NCBI RefSeq assembly: GCF_000417875.1
Contig: NW_006920891.1
Coordinates: 2,599-19,551 of the forward strand
DNA: 16,953 nucleotides
Direction of reading: 5' to 3'
Source of the DNA: Pseudozyma flocculosa PF-1
Taxonomy: Eukaryota; Basidiomycota; Ustilaginomycetes; Ustilaginales; Ustilaginaceae
The translations under genes and the position numbers were made by a program. The notes beneath the pieces were generated by a model. It was not told the DNA's origin. It worked only from the letters and a program-made list of their open reading frames with translations, and searched no databases. This document shows positions 13,746 to 16,953 of this stretch, one piece after another (positions within the stretch are counted from its first letter, which is position 1; every line of letters starts with the position of its first letter).

Positions 13746-16700
13746 ATGGCCATCTCAAAACGGGCCGGCGCCAAAAAGGGCGCCGCAAAGTCGGCCCCTC
13801 CCCCCTCGAAATCCAATGCCGGCGCATCCTCGTCAAAGGGCGGCGTCGCAAAGGCAGACTGGAGGGAAGGCTTCAAAAAGCCACAGGCGGGCGTCTCGGA
13901 CATGACGCTACTCTCCAAGGTATCCAACGAGGAGATCAACTCGAACCTCCAGAAGCGCTTCGAGAATGCCGAAATCTACGTACGTAGGGGGTCTCCTCGC
14001 CCGCAACCTCGCCGCCACCCTGACATCGTGTCTTGCAGGTGTCTCCCCAGCTGACCGGCTGACCTCTGCGACCGCCTCGTCCCTGCCTGTCCGCATCGCA
14101 TCCCTCCCCACCTACAGACCTACATCGGCAACGTCCTCATCTCGGTCAACCCGTTCCGCGACCTGGGCATCTACACCGACGACGTCCTCCAGTCCTACCG
14201 CGGCAAGAACCGCCTCGAGATGACGCCCCACGTCTACGCCATCGCAGAGGGCGCCTACTACAACATGGCCGCCTACAAGGAGAACCAGTGCGTCATCATC
14301 TCGGGCGAGTCGGGCGCAGGAAAGACCGAGGCGGCCAAGCGCATCATGCAGTACATTGCCGCCGTCAGCGGCGACGGCGGCGGCGCGGGCAGCGGCGGCA
14401 TCCAGGGCATCAAGGACATGGTGCTCGCCACCAACCCGCTCCTCGAGAGCTTCGGGTGCGCAAAGACGCTGCGCAACAACAACTCGTCGCGCCACGGCAA
14501 GTACCTCGAGATCATGTTCAACCCGCAGGGCGAGCCCGTCGGCGCCAGCATCACAAACTACCTCCTCGAAAAGAACCGCGTCGTCCAGCAGATCCGCGAC
14601 GAGCGCAACTTCCACGTCTTCTACCAGTTTACAAAGGCCGCCTCGGACGCCCACCGCGACGCCTACGGCATCCAGGGGCCCGAGGCCTACGCCTACACGG
14701 CCAACAGCGGCTGCCTCGAGGTGCCCGGCATCGACGACGCCGCCGACTACCGCGACACGCTGGCCGCCATGCACACCATCGGCCTCTCGGCCGCCGAGCA
14801 GGACAACATCTTCCGCATGATTGCCGCCATCCTGTGGATCGGCAACGTCCAGTACGTCGAAGACGCCGAGGGCAACGCCCAGATCGCCGACGCCGCCGTG
14901 CCCGACTTTGTCGCCTACCTCCTCGAGGTCGACGCCGGCAACGTGACAAAGGCCCTCACCCAGCGCATCATGGAGACCCAACGCGGCGGGCGGCGCGGCT
15001 CGGTGTACGAGGTGCCCCTCAACCCGGCCCAGGCAGCCGCCTCGCGCGACGCCCTCGCCAAGGCCATCTACAACAACATGTTTGACTGGATCGTCGAGCG
15101 CATCAACCAGTCGATGCGCCCCGCCGCCAACGCCGGCGCCGCCAACGTCATCGGCGTGCTCGACATCTACGGCTTCGAGATCTTTGACAACAACTCGTTC
15201 GAGCAGCTCTGCATCAACTACGTCAACGAGAAGCTGCAGCAGATCTTTATCGAGCTGACGCTCAAAAAGGAGCAGGAGGAGTACGCCAGCGAGCAGATCC
15301 AGTGGACGCCGATCAAGTACTTCAACAACAAGATCGTCTGCGACCTCATCGAGGAGCGCCGCCCGCCCGGCATCTTTTCGGCGCTCAACGACGCCTGCGC
15401 CACCGCCCACGCCGACCCGACGGCCGCCGACAACTCGTTCATCCAGCGCACGGGCATGCTGGCGTCGAACCCGCACTTTGAGTCGCGCGGCACCAAGTTC
15501 CTCGTGCGCCACTACGCCGGCGACGTCATGTACAACGTCCAGGGCATGACGGACAAGAACAAGGACGCGCTGCTCAAGGACATCCTCGACCTCGTCGACT
15601 CGTCGGCCAACGGCTACCTCCAGAAGCTCTTCCCGGACCGGCCCGACCCCAACAGCAAGAAGCGGCCCCCGACCGCCGGCGACCGCATCAAGGCGAGCGC
15701 CAACGCCCTCGTCGACAACCTGATGAAGGCGCAGCCCTCGTACATCCGCACCATCAAGCCCAACCAGAACAAGAGCCCGACCGAGTACGACGTCCAGGCC
15801 ATCCTCCACCAGATTAAGTACCTCGGCCTGCAAGAGAATATCCGCGTCCGCCGCGCCGGTTTCGCCTACCGCAACACGTTCGAGAAGATGGTGGAGCGCT
15901 TCTACCTCCTCTCGCCCGCCACGTCGTACGCCGGAGAGTACATCTGGCAGGGCGACGCCAAGTCCGGGTGCGAGCGCATCCTCACCGACACGGGCATCGC
16001 CCGCGACGAGTGGCAGATGGGCGTCACCAAGGCCTTCATCAAGAATCCGGAGACGCTGTTCGCGCTCGAGACGATGCGCGACCGCTACTGGCACAACATG
16101 GCGATGCGCATCCAGCGCGCCTACCGCAACTACCTGCGCTACAAGGAGGAGTGCGCGCGCCGCATCCAGCGCATGTGGCGCAACAACAAGGAGGGGCTGG
16201 CCTACGTCCAGCTGCGCGACTACGGCCACCAGGTGCTGGCGGGACGCAAGGAGCGCCGCCGCTTCAGCCTGCTTGGCATGCGCCGCTTCATGGGCGACTA
16301 CCTCGACGTGGGCGGCAAGGGCGGCGGCGCCGAGGGTCAGATGCTGCGCCAGGCCGCGGGGCTCTCGGCGGGCGAGGATGTGGCGTTTAGCGCGCGTATC
16401 CAGCTCCTCGTGTCGCGCCTGGGCCGCTCGAGCAAGCCGAGCCCGCGCTTCCTGGTCCTCACCGACAAGGCCGTCTACCTGCTCGTCACGCAGCTCGTCA
16501 ATAACCAGGCCCAGACGACGTGCGAGCGGCGCATCAACCTGTCGGCCATCACGGCCGTCGGCCTGTCGAACCTGCGCGACGACTGGGTCGTGCTCAACGT
16601 CGGCGGCGCCAGCGTCGACCCGGACCCCGTCTTCCACTGCGCGTTCAAGACGGAGCTCGTCGTCCACCTCCTCCAGCGCACCAGCGGCGGCGTCAACGTC

Positions 16701-16953
16701 AACGTGGCGCCGACGCTCGAGTACGCCAAGAAGAAGGACAAGAAGGCGCAGATCACCTTCAAGAAGGACGAGACGATCCGGCGCGACGACGTCTACAAGA
16801 GCTCGACCGTCTCGGTGCCGACGGGCGAGCCGGCCAACAGCCAGTCGAAGCCCGCTCCGAAAAAGAAGCCCGGCCTCGTCCGACCCATCACGTCTGGCAA
16901 GCTGCTCAAGGCCGGCGGTCCGTCGAACCCCAATAGCCGCGCCAAGCCCCGTA
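13746..16953 (+). CDS. myo1: Class I myosin heavy chain, 3' end cut by window
   Basis: An unconventional actin motor of cortical patches, driving endocytosis and polarised growth. Exon 1 is 13746-13979 (78 codons, ending ..NAEIY). After the intron, exon 2 runs from 14118 ([13 protein letters not shown]) open to the window end, giving 1023 residues so far. Visible motor signatures are P-loop GESGAGKT (141-148), switch [11 protein letters not shown] (198-207) and switch [10 protein letters not shown] (from 427). The TEDS-site Ser is at residue 373, in [10 protein letters not shown], the site phosphorylated by PAK/Ste20-type kinases in fungi. Two IQ motifs start at about 743 and 761. A basic TH1 membrane-binding tail spans roughly 800-990, then a Lys/Pro-rich TH2-like start. 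The SH3 and acidic Arp2/3-binding regions should lie beyond 16953. Nothing is broken. Closest named relatives would be yeast Myo3/Myo5 and Aspergillus MyoA. Confidence 0.96.
13980..14117 (+). other. Myosin intron 1 (138 nt, phase 0)
   Basis: The donor TAC|GTACGT and acceptor CTACAG|ACC join EIY to TYIGNV, restoring the conserved myosin sequence in frame. CTGAC branch-like words occur at 14020, 14051 and 14060. An internal TTGCAG|GTGTCT (junction 14038/14039) splits it into two intron-like halves of 59 and 79 nt. Confidence 0.88.

Noticed and set aside
14112..16667. 851-codon minus-strand open frame opposite the myosin
   Set aside because: The sense strand is an unmistakable myosin; the antisense frame is a codon-bias shadow rich in Val/Ala/Asp/Leu.

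Overview
The window looks like nuclear DNA from a basidiomycete fungus, most likely a smut-like or yeast-like lineage such as Ustilaginomycotina. The evidence is GC-rich third codon positions, very long exons with a single short intron, a fungal class I myosin, a secreted fungus-specific mosaic protein, a fungal gag/retropepsin, and TTAGGG-type telomeric hexamers. The genus cannot be named from the sequence alone.

Layout. (1) Positions 1-962 are AT-richer, repetitive, gene-free DNA. It holds an interstitial (CCCTAA)n tract, two copies of a roughly 180-bp repeat unit with a conserved nested inverted repeat, and telomere-like hexamers at the ends of the repeat units. The C-rich strand reads 5'->3' on +, as expected near a left chromosome end. 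(2) Positions 963-4825 hold a minus-strand LTR retrotransposon remnant of Ty3/gypsy type. From its 5' end it has a candidate 206-bp LTR (4825-4620), a primer-binding site that continues into a long tRNA-like copy (4619-4581), an intact gag capsid ORF (4540-3059), a nucleocapsid segment broken by two stops, a possible -1 frameshift site (2459-2453) and a retropepsin ORF. Reverse transcriptase, RNase H, integrase and the 3' LTR are missing. The sequence stops at a GGGTTA hexamer where the subtelomere-like repeats begin. (3) Positions 5204-9103 (minus) encode an intronless 1299-residue secreted protein. It has a signal peptide, four Cys-rich modules, two regions resembling fungal DUF7029 and DUF7223, a TPGSG minisatellite linker, a Gly/Ser/Asp linker and two Arg-rich candidate Kex2 sites. 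(4) Positions 9104-13745 are a long gene-free interval between divergent genes. It contains a (CTTG)n microsatellite, a palindrome cluster and promoter-like pyrimidine-rich leaders. (5) Positions 13746-16953 (plus) carry the 5' part of a class I myosin gene with one intron, cut by the window end in the tail.

The two cellular genes have no evident shared pathway; one product is cortical actin machinery and the other a secreted surface or wall protein. The most notable parts are the join between retroelement, telomeric hexamer and repeat; the over-long tRNA copy next to the LTR; the possible frameshift site; and the abutting AG|GT inside the myosin intron. I found no convincing new multi-gene system.
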